Positions 55,771 through 64,000 of a DNA stretch of 64,000 bases are shown here, piece by piece. The stretch lies in contig JAQVBQ010000004.1 of the NCBI GenBank assembly GCA_028690215.1, forward strand, positions 53,204 through 117,203, given 5' to 3'. This DNA comes from Bacteroidales bacterium (GTDB lineage Bacteria; Bacteroidota; Bacteroidia; Bacteroidales; UBA932). Under the pieces are notes generated by a model. The model did no database searches. It had not been told where the DNA came from and saw only the letters and a program-made list of their open reading frames with translations. The position numbers and the translations under genes were made by a program. Every line of letters starts with the position of its first letter. The first letter of the stretch is position 1.

Positions 55771-57143
55771 CAAACCATTCGGAAAGAGCAGCAATTTTTC
55801 TCAAAGATCAGAAGAGGGTGAGTTGGCACGATGAGACACTCTGGATTGTGAGAAAAAAGAGAGACAAGGCAGCTGCTGAAGTAAAAGAGTGGGAGGAGCT
55901 CCGCAATAAAGCCTCTCAGATCAAGGATTACGTGCTTTCAGATTTAGCCTATCTCCTGATGGAATTTGAAAGAAATGCGACATCAAACGGAGCTGTGGTA
56001 CATTGGGCTGCAGATGCGGATGAGTTCAACAGAATAGTACTGGAGATTATAAAAAGCAAAAATGGCCGTAACGTAGTCAAGAGTAAGTCGATGCTCACTG
56101 AGGAGTGCGGGTTGAACCATTATCTGGAGAATCATGGGATTGAAATTGTAGACACAGATCTCGGAGAACGTATAATTCAATTCAGAAATGAACCACCGAG
56201 TCACATAGTACTTCCGGCGATTCACCTGAAGAAAGAGGATATTGGTGAGTTGTTCCATACAAAGCTTGGTACGGAGAAAGGAGCCACCGACCCTCAGTAT
56301 TTGACCAGAGCAGCCAGGGCTCATCTTAGAGAGAAGTTTGTTAACGCTCAGGTTGCACTTACCGGAGTGAACTTTGCTGTTGCAGAGAACGGCTCTGTTG
56401 TAGTATGCACAAACGAAGGAAATGCAGACATGGGGGTACACTCGGCACCCGTACAGATTCACTGTATGGGCATTGAGAAGATTATCCCTAAAATGGAGCA
56501 TTTGGGCATATTTACAAGGCTACTGGCCAGAAATGCCACAGGACAGCCCATAACCACATATACTTCGCATTACATGACTCCAAAGGAGAATGGGGAGATG
56601 CACATAATAATTGTGGATAATGGACGTACAGAGAGACTCGGAAGCAGAGATTACAGAGATGCACTTAAATGTATACGTTGCGGGGCTTGTATGAACACCT
56701 GTCCGGTATATAGAAGGAGTGGCGGACACAGTTATGGATTCACAATACCGGGACCTATAGGAACAATACTGGCACCACACTCTTTACCCGGAAAAATCGT
56801 TTACAAGGACCTTCCAGCCGCATCCTCATTATGTATGTCCTGTTCAAATGTATGTCCTGTAAAAATCGGTATACACGAGCAGATATATAAACTGAGACAG
56901 GAGTTGATAAGAAACGGCTATGGCTCTCTTGTCAAAAGGTTCATCCTGAAGATTTCCGGATTTGTTTTCTCAAAACCTAACTTATACGATCTGTCAGGAA
57001 AAATGGTGAGAATGGCATTGAAAATACTTCCCAGACCACTGATATACAATCGTATCAATGCCTGGGGTTTGGAGAGGGAACTGCCTTCGGTCCCCGCACA
57101 ATCTTTTAAAGAGTGGTACAGACAAAATGAAAGCAATCAATAG
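55767..57143 (+). CDS. lutB: LutB-like iron-sulfur protein
   Basis: KSKSMLTEECGLNHYLENHGIEIVDTDLGERIIQ, ALTGVNFAVAENGSVVVCTNEGN, CIRCGACMNTCPVYRRSGGHSYG, CMSCSNVCPVKIGIHEQI. Confidence 0.93.
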   Translation: MTNHSERAAIFLKDQKRVSWHDETLWIVRKKRDKAAAEVKEWEELRNKASQIKDYVLSDLAYLLMEFERNATSNGAVVHWAADADEFNRIVLEIIKSKNGRNVVKSKSMLTEECGLNHYLENHGIEIVDTDLGERIIQFRNEPPSHIVLPAIHLKKEDIGELFHTKLGTEKGATDPQYLTRAARAHLREKFVNAQVALTGVNFAVAENGSVVVCTNEGNADMGVHSAPVQIHCMGIEKIIPKMEHLGIFTRLLARNATGQPITTYTSHYMTPKENGEMHIIIVDNGRTERLGSRDYRDALKCIRCGACMNTCPVYRRSGGHSYGFTIPGPIGTILAPHSLPGKIVYKDLPAASSLCMSCSNVCPVKIGIHEQIYKLRQELIRNGYGSLVKRFILKISGFVFSKPNLYDLSGKMVRMALKILPRPLIYNRINAWGLERELPSVPAQSFKEWYRQNESNQ

Positions 57144-57726
57144 TAGCAGACAAAAGATAGTTGAGAACATCAGAAAGTCAACGATGGCCGGAGGCATTAA
57201 TCATGCTCTGCCTCAGCTATCTTTTACTGATATAGAGAAAGAATCAAAAGAGGAGCTATATGAGAGATTCTCTCAATCATTAAAAAATGCCGGAGCAGGA
57301 GTTGTGGTATTGGATGTTTCTGAACTGGAGGGATATTTGAAAGATAAATTTCCGGAAGTGATTGATCTCCGGGATAGGAGTATATGGGAGCGTTACAAGG
57401 GAATGAAACCTTTGGAAATGGAATCAAAAACTGAATCTGTTCTCCTTATCGGGAAAATGGGTGTTGCAGAGAATGGCGCAATATGGGTTGATGAAACCTG
57501 TTTCCCTGAGAGATTGCTGCCATTTATCACAGGAAAGCTGGTTTTGTTAGTAGACGGGAAGACAATTGTCCGGGACATGCATGCAGCATATGCAGCTATT
57601 GCAGGCAAACTGGAAGGTTTTGGTGTTTTTGTTTCTGGTCCTTCCAAGACTGCAGATATTGAACAAAGCCTGGTTTATGGAGCTCATGGTGCAATCTCGC
57701 TCGATGTAATATTATTGAGAGGCTAA
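57127..57726 (+). CDS. lutC: LutC-like LUD-domain protein
   Basis: GVAENGAIWVDETCFPERLLPFITGKLVLLVDGKTIVRDMHAAYAAI, GPSKTADIEQSLVYGAHGAISLDVILL. Confidence 0.88.
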   Translation: MKAINSSRQKIVENIRKSTMAGGINHALPQLSFTDIEKESKEELYERFSQSLKNAGAGVVVLDVSELEGYLKDKFPEVIDLRDRSIWERYKGMKPLEMESKTESVLLIGKMGVAENGAIWVDETCFPERLLPFITGKLVLLVDGKTIVRDMHAAYAAIAGKLEGFGVFVSGPSKTADIEQSLVYGAHGAISLDVILLRG

Positions 57727-57827
57727 AATCCCCGTTTCACTTTGTTTTATTAGGTTTTTGAGCTTATTATTACACTTTTTATTTATATTTGTTAACATTT
57801 ACAAATTTTCTGATAACTAATATAAAA

Positions 57828-58928
57828 ATGTATACTAAGGAAAACCGAATTGTAGTCACACTGGATGCCGGAGGAACAAATTTTGTCTTCAGCGCCATTC
57901 AGGGGAATGAATATGTTGTAAGACCAATAACCCTTCCTTCGAACGCTTCGGATCTGGATACCTGCCTTTCAACTTTGGTAAAGGGATTTGATGCAATAAT
58001 AAAGTCATTGGGCAATAGTCCTGTTGCAATCAGCTTTGCCTTTCCTGGCCCGGCTGATTATAAAAATGGAATTATAGGCGGCTATTTGCCGAACTTTCCG
58101 TCATTCAGGGATGGAGTGGCTTTAGGCCCGTTTTTGGAGGATAAATTTGGTTTGCCTGTATATATAAACAATGATGCTGATCTTTTTACATACGGAGAAG
58201 CCATTGCCGGTGCATTACCTGAGATAAATCAACGACTGAAAGAGGCAGGAAGTCACAAGCAATATAACAATCTTATAGGTTATACATGGGGTACAGGCTT
58301 TGGTTATGGTCTCTCAATCAATGGTAAACTCCATATGGGGGATAACTCTTGTACTGAGACATTTTGCCTGAGACACAAACTGATGCCGGGAATTATTGTT
58401 GAGGACGGAGTCTCAGTAAGAGCGATAAAAAGGGTGTACGGAGAACTGAGCCATAATCCTGACCATAATCTTGAACCGGTAGATATATACAGAGTTGCAA
58501 CCGGAGCGATGGAGGGAGACAAAGATTCTGCAATCAAGGCATTTGAACTCTTTGGCGAGATTGCAGGAGATGCAATTGCAACTGCGACATCTCTGATAGA
58601 CGGTATTGTTGTCATAGGTGGTGGAATCACATCTGCCAGCAAATTCATTATGCCATCAATGTTAAACGAGATGAGAAGCAGCGTAAAAACTCTCTCGGGA
58701 GAGAACGTAAACCGTCTTCAACTTAATGTTTACAATCTGGATTCCAAGGAGGAGTTCGAACAATTTGCGAAGGGACAGAGCAGGGAACTTAATGTATACG
58801 GAAGTGACAGAAAGGTTATATATGATCCTGAAAAGAGGACAGGAGTCATGATTTCCAAACTTGGTGCAAGCAAGGCAATAGCAATAGGTGCTTATTGCTA
58901 TGCAATTCACTGTATTGATAAAAAATAG
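57828..58928 (+). CDS. ROK family protein (2)
   Basis: RIVVTLDAGGTNFVFSAIQGN, AFPGPADYKNGIIGGYLPNFP, YINNDADLFTYGEAIAG, GYTWGTGFGYGLSING, IVVIGGGITSASKF. Confidence 0.87.
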   Translation: MYTKENRIVVTLDAGGTNFVFSAIQGNEYVVRPITLPSNASDLDTCLSTLVKGFDAIIKSLGNSPVAISFAFPGPADYKNGIIGGYLPNFPSFRDGVALGPFLEDKFGLPVYINNDADLFTYGEAIAGALPEINQRLKEAGSHKQYNNLIGYTWGTGFGYGLSINGKLHMGDNSCTETFCLRHKLMPGIIVEDGVSVRAIKRVYGELSHNPDHNLEPVDIYRVATGAMEGDKDSAIKAFELFGEIAGDAIATATSLIDGIVVIGGGITSASKFIMPSMLNEMRSSVKTLSGENVNRLQLNVYNLDSKEEFEQFAKGQSRELNVYGSDRKVIYDPEKRTGVMISKLGASKAIAIGAYCYAIHCIDKK

Positions 58929-58943
58929 AAAAAGATACTTCTG

Positions 58944-60599
58944 TTACCTATATCCGGTTCCGTTGCAATATATACACCTCACATTGTCGTGATAATGCCC
59001 CGCAGCTACTACTTTACGGCATATCGTACACCATTCGTTATTACCACCATAGCTTGGAGCAAATTTTATCACATCTCTGCGTCCGGTTCCGTTGCAGTAT
59101 GAGCACTGAACTTTTCTCGGTTGTTGAGTTGTTTGATTGTTTTGTGAAGAAGTTCCTGTCTGCGGGACATATACCGGGATGACGACAACATTTGTCTTTT
59201 GTTTTTCAGTCTGAGTGTAGCTCTTCTTTTTGGCAGGCGTGTATCCGGCAACTTCATAAACTGTAAAGGGGCCATTTTTTTGTTGTTGTACCTCAAAACG
59301 CCCTGAAATACACGATATCCCTGTATAAATGCATGGAATCATCAATCTGCCGTTAGTGTCATAAGCTCCGACAGTATCGCCATTTCTGACCCTTATATAA
59401 TGATCTATGTCGTCATATATTATCATTGAATGCTCGGCCGGAATCTTTAGATTCCCATTCAGATCGCAAAGACCCCTTTTTCCCCCTTCTGCAGTTACTT
59501 CATAGAATTTACCCGGTGCGTAAAATGTTGATATTTCGGTATATTTACCTACAGGAATTATTGCATTACCTGAGTATGTGTAAATACCCTCAGTGTTTCC
59601 ACTCTCAGCTTTTATATATCCATAACTTTTTTGCACATAGATCTTGTCCATAACCGGAGGGATAATCTCTTTGCCTTTAATGTCAAGAAGTCCTTGCTTC
59701 CCATCCTTTTGTATATAGATATATCCTTCAGATTGATAAACACTTAGTTTGTCCATTACGGGCTCGACTATATATTTTCCATCCATTGTACAAACACCGC
59801 TTTTCCCATCTCTATTGACAAGTATATACCCCTCTTTGTCAAATATGAGAATACTCTCCATCTCAGCTGGCAAGACAACATGGCCATCTTTTGCAATCAA
59901 GCCTTTTTTACCATCTTTTTCAACATGGAAAAAACTATCATAAAATAAACATTGTGAATATATAGGATCAATAAGTACTTTACAATTCAGATTAAAGATG
60001 CCTTTTTTTCCATCCTGTTCTACTTTTATAAAGCCCTCTTCCTTGTCAAGATAGATACTTGACATGACAGGAGGAATCAATTCTTTCCCGGACTTGTCGC
60101 ATAGCGCGGTCTTGCCCTCTTTTTTTGTAATAATAAATCCATCTTTTAACATCCACAATGATATATCGGTATATCTCCCCAGAGGAATAATCTCAACGCC
60201 ATTGTTGTCACATAGCCCAAATGTCCGTTCATCGTTTACGGATACATAGCCCTCCTTGAAGAACCTGTTGTCAAAACTCTTATATCTTCCAGGAGTAAGT
60301 ATGACTCTTCCGGAAAGATCTGTGAGTCCCAGAGCTTTATCCTTAACCACAATAACATATCCCTCTTTGATAAAAAAGCATCTTATACTGTTATACTCGG
60401 TAGGAGGAATTATCTCTCTTCCTGAAGGATTGAGCAAACCCTCCATATTTCCGGATTTAACAACGAAATATCCCGAGGCGGTATCAAGTATCACCTTTTC
60501 GTATCTGTTCCCCGAATTTTTAATAATATCATTATGCTCTTGTGCAAAAAGAGATGTGCTCATCAGTATGAGCAGAAAAATGTTAAATAACTTGTACAT
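58944..60599 (-). CDS. WG-repeat protein with C-terminal zinc-finger-like region
   Basis: Many ~35-45 aa units such as GYVIVVKDKALGLTDLSGRVILTPGRY, GYILVNRDGKSGVCTMDGKYIVEPVMDK, GYIYIQKDGKQGLLDIKGKEIIPPVMDK; C-term CSYCNGTGRR...CTICRKVVAAGHYHDNVRCIYCNGTGYR. Confidence 0.88.
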   Translation of the reverse strand: MYKLFNIFLLILMSTSLFAQEHNDIIKNSGNRYEKVILDTASGYFVVKSGNMEGLLNPSGREIIPPTEYNSIRCFFIKEGYVIVVKDKALGLTDLSGRVILTPGRYKSFDNRFFKEGYVSVNDERTFGLCDNNGVEIIPLGRYTDISLWMLKDGFIITKKEGKTALCDKSGKELIPPVMSSIYLDKEEGFIKVEQDGKKGIFNLNCKVLIDPIYSQCLFYDSFFHVEKDGKKGLIAKDGHVVLPAEMESILIFDKEGYILVNRDGKSGVCTMDGKYIVEPVMDKLSVYQSEGYIYIQKDGKQGLLDIKGKEIIPPVMDKIYVQKSYGYIKAESGNTEGIYTYSGNAIIPVGKYTEISTFYAPGKFYEVTAEGGKRGLCDLNGNLKIPAEHSMIIYDDIDHYIRVRNGDTVGAYDTNGRLMIPCIYTGISCISGRFEVQQQKNGPFTVYEVAGYTPAKKKSYTQTEKQKTNVVVIPVYVPQTGTSSQNNQTTQQPRKVQCSYCNGTGRRDVIKFAPSYGGNNEWCTICRKVVAAGHYHDNVRCIYCNGTGYR

Positions 60600-60659
60600 A
60601 TCCTTTATTGGTTAGACTTTGTTTTCACCATTCACGGATACTGTTCCAATATTTATATA

Positions 60660-61394
60660 CTATTTGTTATGAATGGTCAATTTTATCAATTTCACGCCCG
60701 AAACAGTTATCCATACAAGAATAAAAAGCAGGGCGGGTGCTGCAATTGAGAAAGTGTAAATAGGATAGACCGGGAAAAAAACCAATCCGGAGAAATAGAC
60801 AATTAAAAGAAGATTCCCGAGTAATCCAAGTGCGGATATAAATTTATTGAAGACCTTTCCTTTGAACATGGCCCTGGAGATAAGAATACCTGCAAAACTA
60901 ATCAAAATGTAGGGTAAAGATGAGCCGGGTCCGACTCCCCCCTTTGCAAGCAAAGCCTCACCGGCGGCTTCATATGCTAATCTTCCCGAGTCGTTGATAG
61001 CCGCTGCATACTTGCTACTTAATTCTAAAAATGGCAGGACAGGATTTTGTGAAATGAAAACTGAAGTGCTTATTATAAAAAAGACAAGAGCCAAAAATGA
61101 GTCTCCTCCGACTTTAGAATGTCTGTGAGCTGCATAGAATGCAAAAAAAACCGGGATCAGAGCAATCTGTAGTATAAGATTTAATAATCCCAGATTGTAT
61201 AATCCCAGTAAAATGTTCGTTTTAAGTTCCCCAAATAATCCTGTAGCACTCTGTGAAACAGAATCTGTCCCGTTCAGGGTTATTGTCATGTTTATGACAA
61301 TAAAGGTAATGATGATGATTGCACAAATAAATGCAGTTATTCCTCCTGCTTTATATATCGAAGACCATCGATGTGATAGATTTTTACTTTCCAT
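60660..61394 (-). CDS. DUF4386-like multi-pass membrane protein
   Basis: 244 aa; KAGGITAFICAIIIITFIVINMT, NLILQIALIPVFFAFYAAHRH, about six TM segments. Confidence 0.6.
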   Translation of the reverse strand: MESKNLSHRWSSIYKAGGITAFICAIIIITFIVINMTITLNGTDSVSQSATGLFGELKTNILLGLYNLGLLNLILQIALIPVFFAFYAAHRHSKVGGDSFLALVFFIISTSVFISQNPVLPFLELSSKYAAAINDSGRLAYEAAGEALLAKGGVGPGSSLPYILISFAGILISRAMFKGKVFNKFISALGLLGNLLLIVYFSGLVFFPVYPIYTFSIAAPALLFILVWITVSGVKLIKLTIHNK

Positions 61395-61455
61395 AATTAA
61401 GCCAAATATACTAATTTGTTACTAAATTATCAATCTATCACTTTTAGGTGATTGC

Positions 61456-61956
61456 CTATTTATTTCCGCTTGTTCCAGTTGTGTCTTGCTTCACATCCTT
61501 GCTCTCCACAATAGGAGTTCCACCACCAACGACAGGTTCAAGCATCTTTTCAGTCTTTTTCATCAAGGATACAGAGACCGGTTTTTCAGGAGGACCTGGT
61601 TTAACCATTCCGAAAGAGTATTTAGTTCCTTTTGTGTAAATCCTGTAAAAGCCAATAAAATCCTTTGATGTCTCAAAAGTTCCGGTCTGAGAACCGGTGA
61701 ATCCATCCTTGCAATCAACATAGAGGATGGCAGATGTAAGTCTGCCGTCAGCAGTAAATTGCGGTTCAATTAATTTTATATCTATATTATACTTCTTAAG
61801 CTCCTTCTGATATTGCTCAAAGCTTGCATAAGTTGTGTTCCTGTCTATAGTCAGAGTTACAACGTCTTTATTTGCTGATAATCCTCTTTTGCATATCTGT
61901 GATGTTGCAGGTATAGCAATAATGACCAATAACAGAGTAATGAATAATTGTTTCAT
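61456..61956 (-). CDS. Hypothetical secreted protein
   Basis: Start at MKQLFITLLLVIIAIPATSQICKRG (clear signal peptide) rather than the longer ORF-track start. Confidence 0.65.
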   Translation of the reverse strand: MKQLFITLLLVIIAIPATSQICKRGLSANKDVVTLTIDRNTTYASFEQYQKELKKYNIDIKLIEPQFTADGRLTSAILYVDCKDGFTGSQTGTFETSKDFIGFYRIYTKGTKYSFGMVKPGPPEKPVSVSLMKKTEKMLEPVVGGGTPIVESKDVKQDTTGTSGNK

Positions 61957-62011
61957 GGTGATTGTTTTATTTAAATTTTCGGTCGGCAAAGTTATATCAT
62001 ATCTACAGAAA

Positions 62012-62845
62012 TTATTCATTTTTTTTACTAAAATGTCCCGGCCAATTAAGAATAGTTCTCTCACGTCTCTCTTTAGTATGTTGGAAAAGAGTTCTGACAG
62101 TCTGTGGAAAGGCTGATCGGATAACTTTTGTCCCCTCTTCAGTAATTCCACCTTTGGTAGCAACCCTCTCTACAATTTTGTCAAAGGGCATTTTCTGGTC
62201 TACACAAAGTTTGGAAGTGCCTAAAATAGTGGTGATTATCATGTTGTGAATATCCTCTTTGCTTAAAGTTGAACGGGATAATGCCTCCTCTACAATAATG
62301 CTGAATATTGAGGCTATAAATCCGGGCATACAGCTGGTCAAATCTGTACATATGCCCAATTCGCTTTCCGGAATAATTACTACAGAGCTGAATGTTCCCA
62401 GAAGCGTTTTTAAAATAGAGACTTCTTGTTCTGAGACAAATTGATTAAATGTGGCTAAAGTCACGGATTTATCCACTTCTCCGGTAACACTGGGGATAAC
62501 TATGGAGCATGAAGCATTTGGATAAATTGTATTTAACTGGTTGAATCTTATACAGGCATTAACCGCACAGATATGTTGCCCCTCTCTGAAAAATCCGGCG
62601 GTAGCTTCTGCAACCTCCTTCATATCTGTTGGCTTCACACATAAGAATACAATATCTGACGACTTTATAACCTCTTCATTATTCTTGAATATAGTGACCT
62701 TGGGGTATCTCTCGGATATTTCGGACAACTTCTCATTCGAACGATTCGAAATATAAAGATCTTCCTGTAATACAGTGCCAGTTTCTAAAAACTTGTGCGT
62801 TAGCATACTGCCCATGCTGCCAAAACCGATAATACCTATTTTCAT
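62012..62845 (-). CDS. Pyrroline-5-carboxylate reductase family (ProC-like) NAD(P)-binding protein
   Basis: MKIGIIGFGSMGSMLTHKFLETG Rossmann motif, DIVFLCVKPTDMKEV, SIVIPSVTGEVDKSVTL. Confidence 0.8.
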   Translation of the reverse strand: MKIGIIGFGSMGSMLTHKFLETGTVLQEDLYISNRSNEKLSEISERYPKVTIFKNNEEVIKSSDIVFLCVKPTDMKEVAEATAGFFREGQHICAVNACIRFNQLNTIYPNASCSIVIPSVTGEVDKSVTLATFNQFVSEQEVSILKTLLGTFSSVVIIPESELGICTDLTSCMPGFIASIFSIIVEEALSRSTLSKEDIHNMIITTILGTSKLCVDQKMPFDKIVERVATKGGITEEGTKVIRSAFPQTVRTLFQHTKERRERTILNWPGHFSKKNE

Positions 62846-62861
62846 AACTATTTGTAATATA

Positions 62862-62901
62862 ATATAAAAAGACGTATGCCTCCATAAATCAGAGGCATAC
62901 G
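62862..62901 (-). terminator. Rho-independent terminator after M20 peptidase gene
   Basis: Minus strand CGTATGCCTC-tgatttatg-GAGGCATACG followed by TCTTTTTATATT; perfect 10-bp stem. Confidence 0.88.
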
Positions 62902-62950
62902 ATTAATTGAACATTACAAATATATGAAATAAATAAAATCTACTTGCAAT

Positions 62951-64000
62951 TTATTCTGTATAATATTTGTAGAAAAGAGCTATAGACTCTATACCTTTAT
63001 AAAACTGACTTAAAAGATAGCTTTCATTTGGTGAGTGAATCACATCTCTTTCAAGTCCAAAACCCATAAGAAGCGGATTTGCTCCAAGAATCTGCTGCAG
63101 ATCAGCCAGTACAGGTATGCTTCCTCCACCTCTGTTCGGAACAGGCTCGATGCCATAGACATCTGTTATAGCGCGTGAAGCAGATTTGTATACTTTAGAA
63201 GACATAGGGCAGAGGAAACCTTGTCCGCCATGGTGTGATGTCACTTTAACCTTGACACCTTTCGGGGCAAGTTTCATGAAATGGGTCTGGAATAATTGGG
63301 CAATCTTTTTATTGTCCTGGTTTGGAACTAATCTCATAGAGATCTTGGCATAAGCCTTTGAAGGGATAACTGTCTTTGCACCCTCTCCTGTGTAACCTCC
63401 CCAGATACCGTTTACATCAAGGCATGGTCTTATTCCGGTTCTTTCCATTGTGGTATATCCGGCTTCTCCGCCAACTTCATCTATGTCAAGAAATCTCTTG
63501 TACTCTTCGATGTCAAATGGGGCCATTCCCAACATTTTGCGTTCCTGGGCGGAAAGTTCCACCACATCGTCATAAAAGCCTTCAATGGTAATTCTTCCGT
63601 TTTTGTCTATCAACTTGTCTATCATAGTGCATAATGTATTGATAGGGTTGAGGATGGCACCTCCGTAATGGCCTGAATGAAGATCCTTATTCGGTCCTGT
63701 GACCTCAACTTCCATATAGGTAAGCCCTCTCATTCCAACGTTTAATGACGGTATTTTCTCGTCAATCATTGTGGTATCGGAAACCAAAATGTCATCGCAT
63801 GAGAGAAGTTCTTTATGCTCGGCAGCCCATTCTGCAAGGCTTGGAGAACCAATCTCCTCCTCTCCGTCAATGATGAATTTGACATTACATTTAAGCTGAT
63901 TGGTCTTAATAAGGTATTCCAGAGCCTTGACATGCATGAAACCCTGACCTTTGTCGTCATTTGCACCACGGGCATAGATTGCACCATCCCTTATTTGAGG
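62951..64000 (-). CDS. M20 family dipeptidase (partial, N-terminus beyond window edge)
   Basis: Frame stays open to 64000 (PQIRDGAIYARGANDDKGQGFMHVKALEYL), KFIIDGEEEIGSPSLAEWAAEH, DLHSGHYGGAILNP, GIWGGYTGEGAKTVIPSKAYAKISMRLVPNQD. Confidence 0.93.
   Translation of the reverse strand, partial: PQIRDGAIYARGANDDKGQGFMHVKALEYLIKTNQLKCNVKFIIDGEEEIGSPSLAEWAAEHKELLSCDDILVSDTTMIDEKIPSLNVGMRGLTYMEVEVTGPNKDLHSGHYGGAILNPINTLCTMIDKLIDKNGRITIEGFYDDVVELSAQERKMLGMAPFDIEEYKRFLDIDEVGGEAGYTTMERTGIRPCLDVNGIWGGYTGEGAKTVIPSKAYAKISMRLVPNQDNKKIAQLFQTHFMKLAPKGVKVKVTSHHGGQGFLCPMSSKVYKSASRAITDVYGIEPVPNRGGGSIPVLADLQQILGANPLLMGFGLERDVIHSPNESYLLSQFYKGIESIALFYKYYTE

Noticed and set aside
1-64000. Mobile elements, prophage, toxin-antitoxin or defence islands
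   Set aside because: No transposase, integrase, phage structural, restriction-modification or Cas-like translation recognised; the order is housekeeping genes plus one metabolic locus.

Overview
This 64 kb window is a chromosomal segment from a Bacteroidetes (Bacteroidales-like) bacterium. Evidence for the lineage: SusC/SusD pair, TAnnTTTG-type -7 promoter elements, and a Rho with a Q/N-rich insertion. Roughly 1-36 kb is mostly housekeeping: ftsH, rsfS, birA, rpe, pepD, dnaA, MlaD-like and amidase genes, an LptD-like barrel, ridA, rho, meaB, ferredoxin, serS, ruvC, rluD, a PASTA protein, mqnE-like, rpmH, rsmG, an ECF sigma factor, polA, a QueD-like gene, tpiA, prmA, tRNA-Leu(TAG), tig, clpP and clpX. 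From 36.3 to 58.9 kb there is a compact, mostly co-directional glycan-utilisation-like locus: a GntR regulator, SusC/SusD, a DUF6259-like TIM-barrel protein, a lipoprotein metallophosphoesterase, an MFS transporter, a DUF4380 protein, a FucI/AraA-like isomerase, a kinase-like/phosphomannose-isomerase-like fusion, two atypical ROK proteins, an agarase-like glycoside hydrolase and LutABC. This is the best candidate for an undescribed catabolic system. The window ends with a WG-repeat/zinc-finger protein, two envelope or hypothetical proteins, a ProC-family protein and a partial M20 peptidase. No CRISPR array, transposase, integrase or phage gene was recognised. All product names come from reading the translations by eye; no database search was run.
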